Positions 7,826-17,850 of a stretch of 37,175 nt of DNA are shown here, piece by piece (position 1 is the first letter of the stretch; every line of letters starts with the position of its first letter). The position numbers and the translations under genes are program-made. The notes beneath the pieces are model-generated. The model saw only the letters and a list, made by a program, of their open reading frames with translations, searched no databases and was not told where the DNA came from. The stretch is from Streptomyces phaeoluteigriseus. Its GTDB lineage: Bacteria; Actinomycetota; Actinomycetes; Streptomycetales; Streptomycetaceae. The DNA lies in NCBI RefSeq assembly GCF_001896135.2, contig NZ_MPOH02000019.1, positions 342,757-379,931 on the forward strand, written 5' to 3'.

Positions 7826-9145
7826 ATGACACAGCAGGGGGTGCGCTGGACCACGGACCAGGTGCTGGCGCTGGCGCCTGACGCCGCGTCACGCAAAGCG
7901 GGGAGCAAACTCGGCGCGGCCGGGCCGTGGTCCGAGACGGGAAGTTCCGACGAGGGGGCGGTGTGGGGGCTGTGCCGGGGCAGCGGGGCGGGGTCGTATC
8001 GGACGGTCGTCGATGTCGCCGACGGGTCCGCACCCGCGTACACGTGCAGTTGTCCGAGCCGGAAGTTCCCCTGCAAACACGCGCTCGGCCTGCTGCTCCT
8101 GTGGTCGGACGGGGAGGAGTCGGTGCCGGCGAGAGCGGAGGCGCAGGCGCCGGACTGGGCGGAGCGGTGGCTCGCGGCGCGGCGCGGGCGCACGCGGGAG
8201 GAGCGGGGGACGGACGCGCGGGGTTCCGAAGCGGGCCCCGCCGACCCGGAGGCCGTCCGGCGCAGAGCCGAACGCCGCGCCGAGCGGATCACCGCGGGGG
8301 CCACGGAGTTGGAGCAGCGACTCGCCGATCTCCTGCGCTCCGGGCTGGCCACGGCCGAGCAGGCGGGGTACGGGCTGTGGGAGGAGACGGCGGCCCGCAT
8401 GGTCGACGCCCAGGCGCCCGGACTCGCGTCAAGGGTGCGGGAGTTGGGGGCGATCCCCGGCTCCGGGCCCGGCTGGCCGGTGCGGCTGCTGGAGGAGTGC
8501 GCGCTGCTCCACCTCCTCGACCAGGGCTGGCTGCACCGCGAGCACCTGCCGGAGGCGCTCGCGGCGACGGTCCGCACCCGCGTCGGCCTCACCCGGCCCC
8601 CGGACGGAACACCGCTGCGGGACGACTGGCTGGTCCTCGCCCAGTACGACGTCGTGGACCCGAAACTGACGACCCGCCGCATCTGGCTGCACGGCCTCGC
8701 CTCGGGCCGCACCGCGCTCGTCCTGTCCTACGGCGCCGCCGGCCGCGCACCCGAGCTGAACCTGCCGGTCGGCCTGACCCTGGACGCGGAGGTGTCGGCG
8801 TATCCGGGGGCCGGGCAGCGGCGGGGTGCTCTGGGCGAGCAGTTCGCGCCGCCCGCCCCCACGGCGGTCCGGCCTGTCGGGGTGACCACGGCGGAGGCCG
8901 CCGCCCGCTATGGCTCGGCCCTGCGTGACGATCCCTGGCTGGAGTCCGTGCCGGTGACCCTGGACGGCGTCGTCCCCACGCCGGACGGGTCCTCCTGGCA
9001 GCTGGCGGAGGCCGACGGGGACACGGCGCTGCCGCTCACGCCTTCGGCGACGGCCGGCCCGGGTTGTGGCGTCTGGTCGCCCTCTCGGGGGGTGCGCCCG
9101 TCACCGTCTTCGGCGAGTGCGGCCACCGCGGCTTCACTCCCCTGA
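7826..9145 (+). CDS. SWIM zinc-finger protein, C-terminus frameshifted
   Basis: The protein has a SWIM zinc-binding motif CxCx6CxH at residues 74-85 (TCSCPSRKFPCKH), followed by an Arg/Glu-rich linker and a long helical region. SWIM domains bind DNA or proteins, for example in partners of recombination factors. The ATG at 7826 fits a leaderless start directly after the damage-type promoter. As written the frame ends at 9145 in a non-conserved tail. A different frame from 9056 to 9189 reads LWRLVALSGG, then PVTVFGECGHRGFTPL and a stop, which looks like the real C-terminus. One missing C after 9055 would join them into 454 residues. It starts the rightward arm of the cassette, followed by the DUF5691 gene. 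It is probably cytoplasmic; its molecular role is unknown. Confidence 0.85.
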   Translation: MTQQGVRWTTDQVLALAPDAASRKAGSKLGAAGPWSETGSSDEGAVWGLCRGSGAGSYRTVVDVADGSAPAYTCSCPSRKFPCKHALGLLLLWSDGEESVPARAEAQAPDWAERWLAARRGRTREERGTDARGSEAGPADPEAVRRRAERRAERITAGATELEQRLADLLRSGLATAEQAGYGLWEETAARMVDAQAPGLASRVRELGAIPGSGPGWPVRLLEECALLHLLDQGWLHREHLPEALAATVRTRVGLTRPPDGTPLRDDWLVLAQYDVVDPKLTTRRIWLHGLASGRTALVLSYGAAGRAPELNLPVGLTLDAEVSAYPGAGQRRGALGEQFAPPAPTAVRPVGVTTAEAAARYGSALRDDPWLESVPVTLDGVVPTPDGSSWQLAEADGDTALPLTPSATAGPGCGVWSPSRGVRPSPSSASAATAASLP

Positions 9146-9189
9146 CGGCCTGGCCGCCGGCCCCCGGAGAGGCGGTCCCCCTGTGCTGA

Positions 9190-9290
9190 CCCCCTGGGTG
9201 CCCATCAGGGTCGCGGTGCGCAGCCGGTCGGGGTGGTCGGCGAGCAGCAGTTGGGTGAGCATGCCGCCGGTGCCCACCCACCCGACTCGG
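9190..9290 (-). pseudogene. Possible remnant of an alpha/beta-hydrolase gene
   Basis: Read on the minus strand, this gap encodes VGTGGMLTQLLLADHPDRL followed by RTATLMGTQ. It closely resembles the nucleophile-elbow region of alpha/beta hydrolases (GxSxGGM, then QxxxADHPDRxxxxTLxxT), but the nucleophile Ser is absent and no start or downstream domain is present. It lies between the SWIM and DUF5691 genes, next to short degenerate repeats. I read it as a fossil of a gene once inserted here; a chance reading frame is possible. Confidence 0.4.
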
Positions 9291-9396
9291 TCGGCCAGAA
9301 GGCGGGCGCCTGCGCGACCGGCACCCGACTCGGTCGGCCGGGAAGCCCACCAGCGCGAGAAGCCCCCGCACCCCGTTCGGCCGGCCAGGAAGCCCA
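9279..9396. repeat. Three degenerate direct repeats, period 43-47 bp
   Basis: CACCCGACTCGGTCGGCC begins at 9279 and again at 9322, and a variant CACCCCGTTCGGCCGGCC at 9369. Copies 2 and 3 continue with a shared (G/A)GGAAGCCCA. They fill most of the gap between the hydrolase remnant and the DUF5691 start codon. Confidence 0.7.
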
Positions 9397-9436
9397 CGCC
9401 GGCACGGACCACCCCACGCACCGGAAGGGAACCCGC

Positions 9437-11059
9437 ATGACCGCCACCGGAACCCCGTCGGCGTCCTGGGAGGACCTCGTCGCCGTGGCCCTGCTCGGGA
9501 CGGACCGGCGTGCGCCGTCGGGAGTGGCACCCGGCCGGTCCGCGCCCTCGGCGCTGCTTGACGCGGCGGCCGCGGAGACCGTGCGGCGTCGGGCCGGGTT
9601 GCGGCCGGGGCGGGCGGCGCCGCGCCCTGAGCCGGCCCCCGAGGACCCGCGCCCGGCGCTGCCCGCCGCGGCGGCGCGCAGACTGGCCCGTCTGCTGGCC
9701 GACCGGCCCGGCACCGGCGGAGGCGGCCGCAGGGGCACGGCACCGGATCTCATGGAGCTGCTGCCCCAGTGGCTGGCAGCCGCCAACGCCCGTGGGTTCG
9801 CAGCGCCCGCCGCGACCCTGCCCGCCCTGTTGGACGCGGCCCGCGGCCGGACCGATCTGCGCCCGGCCGCGTTGGAGTTCGCGGGCCCGCGTGCGCTGTG
9901 GCTGGCCCGGCTCAACCCGGACTGGCGGTTCGCCCTGCGCTCGACACCCGGCGGTGGGACGGCCCTGCCGGGTCCGGAGGAGACCGGCAGGATCGAGAAG
10001 CTGTGGCAGGAGGGCCTGTTCGCCGAGCGGGTCGCCCTTCTGGCGGGAATCCGGTCCCGCGACCCGGACGCCGCCCGCGCACTGCTGGAGTCGACCTGGC
10101 CTACGGAGCGCGCCGAGGACCGCCTGATGTTCCTCGACTCGCTGCGCACCGGCCTCGGCCCCCGGGACGAGCCGTTCCTGGAGCAGGCCCTGGCCGACCG
10201 CAGCCGAAACGTCCGTTCGACGGCGGCGGAGTTGCTGTCGGCGCTGCCGGGTTCGGCACTGGCCGCGCGGATGGCGGTGCGGGCCGCCGCGTGCGTGGCC
10301 GTCGACCACACGCGGGACGCACCCACGATCGTCGTGGAGGCACCGCACGAGTGCGACGCGGGCATGGAGCGCGACGGCGTGGTGTCCAAGGCGCCGCCCG
10401 GCCGGGGCGAACGGTCCTGGTGGCTCGGCCAGTTGGTGGAGTCGGCCCCGCTCGCCTCGTGGCCGGCGCGGCTGGGCGGCCGTACGCCCGAGGAGATCCT
10501 CGCGCTGCCGGTGGCCGACGACTGGACGGGCGAGCTGCACGCGGCCTGGTGCCGGGCGGCCGTACGGCAGCGGGACGCCGACTGGTCGCGGGCGCTGCTC
10601 GGTGTGCCGTCGGCGCCGGAGGCGGGCGGGCCGGGCGCGGTCTCCCTCGCCGAGCGGGCCAAGCTGCTGAGCACCCTGTCGTCGGGCGAACGGGCCGGCT
10701 GGGTGGCCGGTTTCATCGCGACGCACGGCCTGTCGGAGGCGTTCCAGCTGCTCGGGGTGTGCGCGGTCCCGTGGGCCGCTCCGCTCGGCCGGGCGGTGCT
10801 CGACGCACTCAACATCGCTCGGGACGCCGGGAGTTATCCGTGGAGCTTCAGCGGGGTGATGGGTCTGGCGGAACGCTGTCTCGACCCGGCGGAGGCGACG
10901 CGCCTGGACGGCCTGCTGGCGGTCCCGGAGGAGCCTGAGGACGCCTCGCCCGGCGCGGGCGGCTACTGGGCGGAGGCCTTCCAGCGGCTGGGCACGACGC
11001 TGCGGTTGCGGGCGGTGATGAGCGAGGAACTGGGCGCGGTGAGAGACACCGCCGGATGA
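9437..11059 (+). CDS. DUF5691 family protein
   Basis: This 540-residue protein opens with SWEDLVAVALLGTDRR, typical of DUF5691 proteins that are encoded beside SWIM, MoxR and VWA genes. The body is Ala/Leu/Arg-rich and looks like helical repeats (TWPTERAEDRLMFLDSL, then FLEQALADRSRNVRSTAAELLSALPGS), similar to HEAT-like scaffolds. No catalytic motif, membrane segment or signal peptide is seen. The ATG at 9437 has GGAAGGGA 6 bases upstream. It follows the SWIM gene by about 250 bases and is probably expressed from the same damage-type promoter. The function is unknown; a scaffold or adaptor in the AAA+/VWA complex is my guess. Confidence 0.82.
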   Translation: MTATGTPSASWEDLVAVALLGTDRRAPSGVAPGRSAPSALLDAAAAETVRRRAGLRPGRAAPRPEPAPEDPRPALPAAAARRLARLLADRPGTGGGGRRGTAPDLMELLPQWLAAANARGFAAPAATLPALLDAARGRTDLRPAALEFAGPRALWLARLNPDWRFALRSTPGGGTALPGPEETGRIEKLWQEGLFAERVALLAGIRSRDPDAARALLESTWPTERAEDRLMFLDSLRTGLGPRDEPFLEQALADRSRNVRSTAAELLSALPGSALAARMAVRAAACVAVDHTRDAPTIVVEAPHECDAGMERDGVVSKAPPGRGERSWWLGQLVESAPLASWPARLGGRTPEEILALPVADDWTGELHAAWCRAAVRQRDADWSRALLGVPSAPEAGGPGAVSLAERAKLLSTLSSGERAGWVAGFIATHGLSEAFQLLGVCAVPWAAPLGRAVLDALNIARDAGSYPWSFSGVMGLAERCLDPAEATRLDGLLAVPEEPEDASPGAGGYWAEAFQRLGTTLRLRAVMSEELGAVRDTAG

Positions 11060-11080
11060 CGCCCGGCCCGCCGGGGGCGT

Positions 11081-11132
11081 GCGGGGGTCCGGGGTCGCCG
11101 CCCTCGGGCGAGATCACCCGGACCGCTCCCGC
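11081..11132. terminator. Possible bidirectional hairpin between convergent genes
   Basis: GCGGGGGTCCGG at 11081 can pair with CCGGACCGCTCCCGC at 11118-11132 (12 pairs with a 3-base bulge). A smaller CGCCC/GGGCG hairpin sits in the loop. It lies between the converging DUF5691 and icmB genes. There is no T-run. Confidence 0.35.
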
Positions 11133-11144
11133 CTCGGGACCGCG

Positions 11145-11561
<417 letters not shown>

Positions 11562-12038
11562 CACTGCCTCCATGAAGCGACTACATCCATCCGTACCGAT
11601 TCCCTGCGTACCGAGAGGTACCACCACACCGGCCGGGGAAGTGAACGAACGTTATCCCCAGGATCCCGCAACCGGCGGTTTTACGGTGCGCACCGAGGGG
11701 GAAATCACACCATGGGACACGTTCACCAAACGCGGTTTCCTCTCCCCCGACGGGGAGCCCGGGGAAATCCGCGCAACGGGAGCCGCAACGAGGTCGCCGC
11801 ACCGCCGCTTCGCAGGCTGCGGGCCCGCAGGCTGCGGGCCATGGCGGTGAGGCACATCGGCGCAGGCTCGACGGGCAGGCAGGACAGGGTTTTCGACGAC
11901 AGACGACAGGAGCGCAGGGAGCACACCGCTCGCCCCGCCTCACACGCCCCTCGCGCACCGCCGTCCGCCTCCGCCGCGACTTCCACGAGGGCACACGGGG
12001 GACAGAGCCGTCCTCAGCGTGCCGACAGGAGGTCGGCC
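11562..12038. other. Divergent intergenic region between icmB and the lipase gene
   Basis: These 477 bases should hold both promoters, but I see no convincing -35/-10 pair. A 15-base tandem duplication (CGCAGGCTGCGGGCC) lies at 11811-11840. Open frames here, such as one from a GTG at 11641 and one in frame with the lipase from 11712, have poor codon use and I do not call them genes. Confidence 0.5.
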
Positions 12039-12941
12039 ATGCAGGTCACCCGGGCCCTGGAGCCCCTTCTTCCGCTGCGTCTCTGCCGGCGTCTGCTGCC
12101 CGGCGGACTGATGGGACTCTCCGCGACACTGCTCAAGGCGACCGCCCTGGAGATCGCGATCCTCACGGGCCATCTCCTCCTGTACCCCTCCGGCATCACC
12201 CAGGAGCGCCGCGGCGGCACGCCCGCACTCCCGGCCCGGGGCACCGAAGGCGCCGAGGACCCGGCGCGGCTGCCGACCCAGGCCCCGCCCCCGGTCGTCC
12301 TCCTGCACGGCTTCATCGACAACCGTTCCGTGTTCGTCCTGCTGCGCCGCAGTCTCGCCCAGCACGGCAGACACCGGGTGGAGTCACTCAACTACTCCCC
12401 GCTGACCTGTGACATCCGGATCGCGGCCGAGCTGCTCGGCCGGCACATCGAGCAGATCTGCCAGCGCACCGGCAGCAGCCAGGTGGACGTCGTGGGGCAC
12501 AGCCTCGGCGGGCTGATCGCCCGTTACTACGTGCAGCGATTGGGCGGCGACACGCGCGTGCGGACCCTGGTCATGCTGGGCACCCCGCACTCCGGGACCC
12601 GGGTGGCGCCACTGGCGAACGCCCACCCGATCGTGCGCCAGATGCGCCCCGGCTCGGAGGTCATCGAGGAGCTGTCCCGGCCCGCGCCCGGCTGCCGGAC
12701 GCGGTTCGTCAGTTTCTGGAGCGACCTCGACCATTTGATGGCGCCGCTGGAGACCGCCCGCCTCGACCACCCCGACCTCCTGACGGAGAACGTCCAGGTG
12801 AGCGGCATCGGCCATCTCGCCCTCCCGGTGCACCCGGCCGTCGCGACCGGCATCCGGCAGGCCCTCGACGGCGACGGGACCGCGGCCGACGCCACGCCCG
12901 GTACACCTGTCGCACACACCGGCGATCTGACGGTCGCCTGA
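12039..12941 (+). CDS. Lipase/esterase, alpha/beta-hydrolase fold
   Basis: This 300-residue protein has the oxyanion-hole motif LLHGF at 88-92 and the nucleophile elbow GHSLGG at 153-158 (Ser155), with a probable catalytic His in GIGHLALPVHP near the C-terminus. The pattern matches bacterial triacylglycerol lipases/esterases of the LipA/EstB type. The first 50 residues contain a hydrophobic segment (GLSATLLKATALEIAILTGHLLL) that may be an N-terminal membrane anchor or an uncleaved signal. The ATG at 12039 has a strong AGGAGG 6 bases upstream. It stands between icmB and the M23 peptidase, both with their own promoters. The substrate is not evident from sequence. Confidence 0.88.
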   Translation: MQVTRALEPLLPLRLCRRLLPGGLMGLSATLLKATALEIAILTGHLLLYPSGITQERRGGTPALPARGTEGAEDPARLPTQAPPPVVLLHGFIDNRSVFVLLRRSLAQHGRHRVESLNYSPLTCDIRIAAELLGRHIEQICQRTGSSQVDVVGHSLGGLIARYYVQRLGGDTRVRTLVMLGTPHSGTRVAPLANAHPIVRQMRPGSEVIEELSRPAPGCRTRFVSFWSDLDHLMAPLETARLDHPDLLTENVQVSGIGHLALPVHPAVATGIRQALDGDGTAADATPGTPVAHTGDLTVA

Positions 12942-13216
12942 GGACACCCGGCAGTACACCTGACGTGACATCCGGCAGGACGGCCAAGAGGCGCCACAGG
13001 ACCGCCCCCGACGGGACGTCCGACGCCACTTCCGGTCGCAAAGAGACACACGGCGACATAACAGCCGCCCGGCACAGTCGACTTACCTCGCCTCCACAGC
13101 GCCACGACAGCCCTTCGGCATCGAACAACCTTCGAACATAGGGCCAAACCCGCGTCCGCCCTCCCCCGAAACAGGGCCGAATGCCCCTTTCCCGCGGACC
13201 CGAAACCTGCGGAAGA

Positions 13217-13246
13217 TTGTCGAGCCCGCATACCGGCGGGTACAGT
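13217..13246 (+). promoter_or_regulatory. Vegetative-type promoter of the M23 peptidase gene
   Basis: TTGTCG (13217-13222), an 18-base spacer and TACAGT (13241-13246) resemble the streptomycete housekeeping consensus TTGACR-N18-TAGRRT. The predicted start site near 13253 leaves a leader of about 42 bases before the GTG at 13295. I see nothing else definite in the 353-base gap from 12942. Confidence 0.55.
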
Positions 13247-13294
13247 CACCGCACTGCTCTGGCAGCCCCTGTTGTCGAGGCGAGAGAGAAGTTG

Positions 13295-14815
13295 GTGAAC
13301 GATCGTCACCCGTCGGGGACCATGACCACCCCGGCTCCGGCTTCCGACGCCGACTCGGCGCACCAGGCGTCGTACGGCTCCCCGGAAGCCCAGTACGGCG
13401 ACTTCACCACGTACAACGGCTACGACTCCGGCACATACGACTCCGTCGCGCACGGCACGGGTCACTTCGCGGTCGACCCCCTCTTCGGCGACATGCCGGG
13501 CGACGGAGCAACGGCGGCGTCGACCGGGGCGTACGACACCGGGCAGTGGGCCACCGGCAGCCACCAGACCCTGAACCACGACCCGTACGCGGCCCAGCAC
13601 CACGCCGCCTATGACACGGGTGCCTACGACACCACGGCCTGGTCCACGGATCCGCAGCAGCTGTCAGGCATCCCGCCGCAGGCCGCCGCGCCCGACGTCA
13701 GTGGTCAGTGGGACGCGAGCGCCTGGCGCCAGCCCGACATGTCCGCCGCCCCGGCCGAGGCGACCCAGCAGTGGGAATGGGGCACGCAGGCCTTCGACAC
13801 CGGCGCCTACGACGCGACGCAGTGGAACTCCGACGGCGGCGGCGCCGAGGCCACCGAGAGCGGCGGCGAGTACGAGCAGCAGGCCGAGGGTTCCTTCCAG
13901 GCCCACCAGGCCGAGGTCCCCTTCGACCAGCAGGCCACCGCCACCTTCGAGCAGGTCGACCGCGACGAGTCCGCCCCCGCCGACGGTGAACCGGCCGACG
14001 GCGCCGCGCTCCTCCTCGACGACCAGGAGGAAGTCGTCTCGGCCCCGCTCGGGCGGGCGGCGACCCGTAACGCGAACCGCTCCCGGCGGCGTGCGCCCGC
14101 GAGACGTTCCGCGCTGCTGACCGTGGCCGTGCCCTCGGCATGCGTCATGGGCGTGGCCGGTATCGCGGCGGCCTCGGTCGGCACGCTGACCGGTGGTGAC
14201 GACCACGACACCACGGCGTCCGCCTCGGACGCGCAGCCGGTGAAGCCGTCCGCCGCGAACAACAAGCTGGACACCCAGCTCCAGACCCTCACCGCCGAGG
14301 CCGGCGACTTCGCCGACCGGGCCAGCCGTACGCAGGAACGCATCGACCTCAAGGCGCAGCAGGAAGCCGAGAAGAAGAAGGCGGCGGCGGAGGCGGCCCG
14401 CAAGGAGCGGCTTCGCCCCAAGTACGCGCTGCCGGTCTCGAACCACGGCCTGAGCGCCTACTACGGCCAGTCCGGCATCAACTGGATGTCGCAGCACACC
14501 GGCATCGACTTCCCGGTGTCCTACGGCACCACGGTGATGGCGGCGACCGACGGCGTCGTCCGCACACAGTGGAACAGCGCCTACGGCAACATGATGATCG
14601 TGACGGCGAAGGACGGCACGGAGACCTGGTACTGCCACCTCTCCAGCTACCGCGTCGCCTCCGGTACGACGGTGAAGGCCGGCGACCCGATCGCGTACTC
14701 CGGGAACTCCGGCAACTCCACCGGGCCGCACCTGCATTTCGAGGTCCGGCCGGGCGGCGCCTCCGCCGTCGACCCGCTGCCGTGGCTGCGCAGCCACGGA
14801 ATCGACCCGACGTAA
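13295..14815 (+). CDS. Membrane-anchored M23 family metallopeptidase
   Basis: The C-terminal domain is an M23 (LytM-like) endopeptidase that cleaves peptidoglycan cross-bridges: the zinc ligands are in HTGIDFPVSYGT (HxxxD) and HLHFEVR (HxH). The first 250 residues are a disordered, Tyr/Asp/Gln/Thr-rich tail with repeated (Y/F)DTGAYD-like units, and carry no signal peptide. One membrane segment follows (LLTVAVPSACVMGVAGIAAAS), then a coiled coil (EAEKKKAAAEAARKERL). The expected topology is a cytoplasmic tail with the catalytic domain outside. The GTG at 13295 (VNDRHPSGT) is preceded by GAGAGAAG and the promoter at 13217. The gene ends before a strong shared terminator with pcrA. Confidence 0.88.
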   Translation: MNDRHPSGTMTTPAPASDADSAHQASYGSPEAQYGDFTTYNGYDSGTYDSVAHGTGHFAVDPLFGDMPGDGATAASTGAYDTGQWATGSHQTLNHDPYAAQHHAAYDTGAYDTTAWSTDPQQLSGIPPQAAAPDVSGQWDASAWRQPDMSAAPAEATQQWEWGTQAFDTGAYDATQWNSDGGGAEATESGGEYEQQAEGSFQAHQAEVPFDQQATATFEQVDRDESAPADGEPADGAALLLDDQEEVVSAPLGRAATRNANRSRRRAPARRSALLTVAVPSACVMGVAGIAAASVGTLTGGDDHDTTASASDAQPVKPSAANNKLDTQLQTLTAEAGDFADRASRTQERIDLKAQQEAEKKKAAAEAARKERLRPKYALPVSNHGLSAYYGQSGINWMSQHTGIDFPVSYGTTVMAATDGVVRTQWNSAYGNMMIVTAKDGTETWYCHLSSYRVASGTTVKAGDPIAYSGNSGNSTGPHLHFEVRPGGASAVDPLPWLRSHGIDPT

Positions 14816-14867
14816 GGCCTGCCGGCCCGACGTAGGCCTCCCGACCCACCAGGCCTCTCGAATCGAC

Positions 14868-14908
14868 CGATGAGCCCCCGGCGCCGACTTGGCGCCGGGG
14901 GCTCATCG
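14868..14908. terminator. Strong bidirectional terminator hairpin
   Basis: A perfect 18-bp stem (14868-14885 with 14891-14908; CGATGAGCCCCCGGCGCC) encloses the 5-base loop GACTT. It lies between the stops of the M23 gene and pcrA, which converge, and should serve both. Confidence 0.9.
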
Positions 14909-14916
14909 CGCGAGAG

Positions 14917-17403
<2,487 letters not shown>

Positions 17404-17412
17404 CGCTCTCCG

Positions 17413-17435
17413 AGTCTAGGCTGCCCCACTGACAA
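17413..17435 (-). promoter_or_regulatory. PafBC-type (RecA-independent) DNA-damage promoter of pcrA
   Basis: On the minus strand TTGTCAGTG (17435-17427), exactly 8 bases, then TAGACT (17418-17413) is a full match to TTGTCRGTG-N8-TANNNT. It implies induction of pcrA by DNA damage independently of LexA, as known for this motif in mycobacteria and streptomycetes. Confidence 0.8.
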
Positions 17436-17642
17436 CCCGCGGCCGTCCCGGAAACATCCCCCGGCCCTCACCTTCCGGGGCGCCCCTGGCACCGTCGGTG
17501 ACCGCGGACGGCGGCCTGACCCGAGGTCACGAAAATGTATCGGGCATATCACCCAGCAACCTTCACACGGGCCACACCAGTTGGCTACGGTGCCGGGCAG
17601 GCCGTACGACCCCTACCGGCGAACCTCGCCGGGCCGCGCGGC

Positions 17643-17830
17643 CTCCGTCGAGTCCGGCGTGCCCCTCACGGCAACCGGAGCCGGGGACCCACCGAACCTC
17701 GGGGTGAATCGGCTCACTCCCCTCCGGGGAGGACGAGCCGTAGGGCAACCCTTCCGAAACACCCGCCCGAACCCTCCCCCAGTGCCCGCACGGCCTGGGG
17801 GTGCCCCCACCGCTGACCCGGTAGGCGGTA
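17643..17830 (+). ncRNA. ydaO-type c-di-AMP riboswitch
   Basis: Landmarks of the ydaO/yuaA aptamer appear in order: GAGTCC after the 5' closing strand, GGCAACCGGAGCC, CCGAACC, CGGGGTGAATCGG, a variable stem, GTAGGGCAACCCTTCCGAA, CCGCCCGA, and GCTGACCCGGTAGGCGG. The closing stem pairs CCGTC (17645-17649) with GGCGG (17824-17828). The ribosome-binding site GGAAGGAG (17834-17841) follows at once. AGGCG (17823-17827) can instead pair with CGCCT (17843-17847), putting that site in a hairpin loop, so ligand binding could switch expression of the downstream cell-wall hydrolase. In streptomycetes this class controls rpfA and other wall hydrolases. A palindrome is inserted near the 3' side. Confidence 0.88.
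17771..17809. repeat. Palindromic element inserted within the riboswitch
   Basis: CCCCCAG (17776-17782) pairs with CTGGGGG (17795-17801) around a 12-base loop, followed by TGCCCCCA. It falls where the aptamer normally reads CCCGACAGCTAACC, splitting CCCGA from GCTGACC. From memory it resembles the CTCCCCCAG...GGGGGTGCCCCCA palindromes scattered in streptomycete intergenic DNA. Confidence 0.6.
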
Positions 17831-17850
17831 ACTGGAAGGAGTCGCCTCCC

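Noticed and set aside
9200..10800. Long minus-strand frames opposite the DUF5691 gene
   Set aside because: Only the short hydrolase-like piece at 9190-9290 looks like protein; the remainder is Arg/Pro/Gly-rich shadow of the plus-strand gene.
11641..11850. Small plus-strand frame from a GTG at 11641 between icmB and the lipase
   Set aside because: The GGGGAA touches the start codon with no spacer, codon use is poor, and the C-terminus comes from a simple 15-bp duplication.
11712..12038. Longer N-terminus of the lipase from an ATG at 11712
   Set aside because: The extra residues are Arg-rich and unstructured, whereas the ATG at 12039 has a strong AGGAGG and begins protein-like sequence.
13105..13145. 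Possible LexA box around TCGAACAACCTTCGAACA
   Set aside because: The required GAAC-N4-GTTC symmetry is absent; it is only a short direct repeat of CGAACA.
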